Below are positions 63,686 to 64,000 of a stretch of DNA of 64,000 nt, one piece after another (within the stretch, counting starts at the first letter, position 1; each line of letters starts with the position of its first letter). Origin of the DNA: Methylovirgula sp. HY1 (GTDB taxonomy: Bacteria; Pseudomonadota; Alphaproteobacteria; Rhizobiales; Beijerinckiaceae); NCBI RefSeq assembly GCF_019343105.1, contig NZ_CP073764.1, forward strand, positions 2,778,001 to 2,842,000, written 5' to 3'. Made by a program: the position numbers and the translations under genes. A model generated the notes under the pieces. It did not search any database and was not told the origin of the DNA. It was given only the letters and a program-made list of their open reading frames with translations.

Positions 63686-63714
63686 TTGCAAATGCAATAT
63701 GCAAACAATTTGCA
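63686..63714. promoter_or_regulatory. Tandem TTGCAAA-type operators at the ScfR gene start
   Basis: TTGCA-AA-TGCAA (63686-63697) and TGCAAA-CAA-TTTGCA (63700-63714) are two adjacent inverted repeats. RamB/PrpC-type regulators are known to bind TTTGCAAA-like sites, so autoregulation is a strong inference. Both sites lie just upstream of the chosen ATG. Confidence 0.65.
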
Positions 63715-63800
63715 ATCGGTCCCTTTTTCGCGAGATTCAAAAGTCGGATTTCGTTACTCCTCTGCCGACACTGATGTCCCGGTCGGAAAGGACCAGCCCG

Positions 63801-64000
63801 ATGAATCATGTGACGCCCGCGCTGAAACGACAGGTCCCGCGGGAAGCTTCCGCTCTCGACCAGACGGTCGTCATCGTTCATTCGGTGCCGTTGATGCGCC
63901 TCGGCCTCGTCGAAGCGCTGCGCAGCTCGCCCAGTCTGGTGGAAAGCAAAATCCTGGCATTTGCAAACTTGGGCGAGGCAGAGGATCTATTGGCTTTGGC
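63801..64000 (+). CDS. Response regulator-like protein, 5' part only
   Basis: The first 66 codons are in the window. After a short tail the sequence reads TVVIVHSVPLMRLGLVEALR, the first strand and helix of a NarL/LuxR-type receiver, then KILAFANLGEAEDLLAL. The acidic pair that normally follows the first strand is not obvious (VHSVP), so the receiver may be atypical. A GGAAAGG ribosome site precedes the ATG. It is divergent from the ScfR-type gene, which could control it. The output domain is outside the window. Confidence 0.6.
   Translation, partial: MNHVTPALKRQVPREASALDQTVVIVHSVPLMRLGLVEALRSSPSLVESKILAFANLGEAEDLLAL

Overview
The window looks like chromosome of an alphaproteobacterium of the order Hyphomicrobiales (Rhizobiales), possibly Beijerinckiaceae. 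The order-level call rests on a circularly permuted two-piece tmRNA with the tag ANDNYAPVALAA next to an alphaproteobacterial sspB, an F1-only atpHAGDC operon, an OlsB-type ornithine-lipid acyltransferase beside a PlsC-type enzyme, an ilvE/MarR/OmpR/EnvZ-like block and a short-chain-acyl XRE regulator. The family-level call is an impression. Base composition is GC-rich except for a more A/T-rich glycan patch at about 34.9-36.8 kb.

Layout. 0-5.2 kb: a signalling block with a PAS histidine kinase (cut by the window edge), a FeeM/autoinducer-synthase-like acyltransferase, a receiver-Hpt protein without its phospho-acceptor Asp, and a REC-PAS-GGDEF-EAL protein. 5.4-11.3 kb: gamma-glutamyltransferase, OlsB and a PlsC-type acyltransferase (ornithine lipids), an HI0933-type flavoprotein and a small unknown protein. 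11.7-16.6 kb: the ATP synthase F1 operon. 16.7-26.4 kb: a DUF892 remnant, an ABC-F ATPase, a FIST protein, an MFS exporter, a CbbX-like AAA+ protein with damaged motifs, an exported UbiC-fold-like protein, a formyltransferase-like protein without the usual Asn, an MFS remnant and thyA. 26.4-29.9 kb: a CPBP protease, an IS5-family copy, tmRNA, and sspB-DUF4169-RHH. 29.9-34.8 kb: a long AsmA protein, DUF924 and a GNAT enzyme. 34.9-40.4 kb: a glycan cluster of two glycosyltransferases, two methyltransferases and a sugar-nucleotide dehydratase/epimerase. 40.4-47.8 kb: aldo-keto reductase, thrS without a TGS domain, a DJ-1/PfpI protein, a DUF3253 protein, a terC remnant, ybjN-like, proC and TetR. 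47.8-52.8 kb: ilvE and a MarR-OmpR-histidine kinase operon, then a canonical and a non-canonical single receiver. 52.9-57.3 kb: cysD-cysNC, a second identical IS copy and cobU. 57.6-64 kb: tandem PilZ-like paralogues, a DUF2778 protein, a PotF-like binding protein, an ScfR-type regulator and the start of a response regulator.

Themes. Signalling is dense: two histidine kinases, about six receiver proteins (two lacking the acceptor Asp), a c-di-GMP enzyme, PilZ-like and FIST proteins, and an acyl-signal-synthase-like enzyme. A dispersed palindromic repeat occurs four times. Both IS copies sit at the CTAG that ends a long copy of this repeat; one insertion falls on the cobU stop codon and the other lies just upstream of the tmRNA. 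Three decayed genes (DUF892, MFS C-terminus, TerC) show ongoing gene loss. No CRISPR array, tRNA, rRNA or prophage was recognised.
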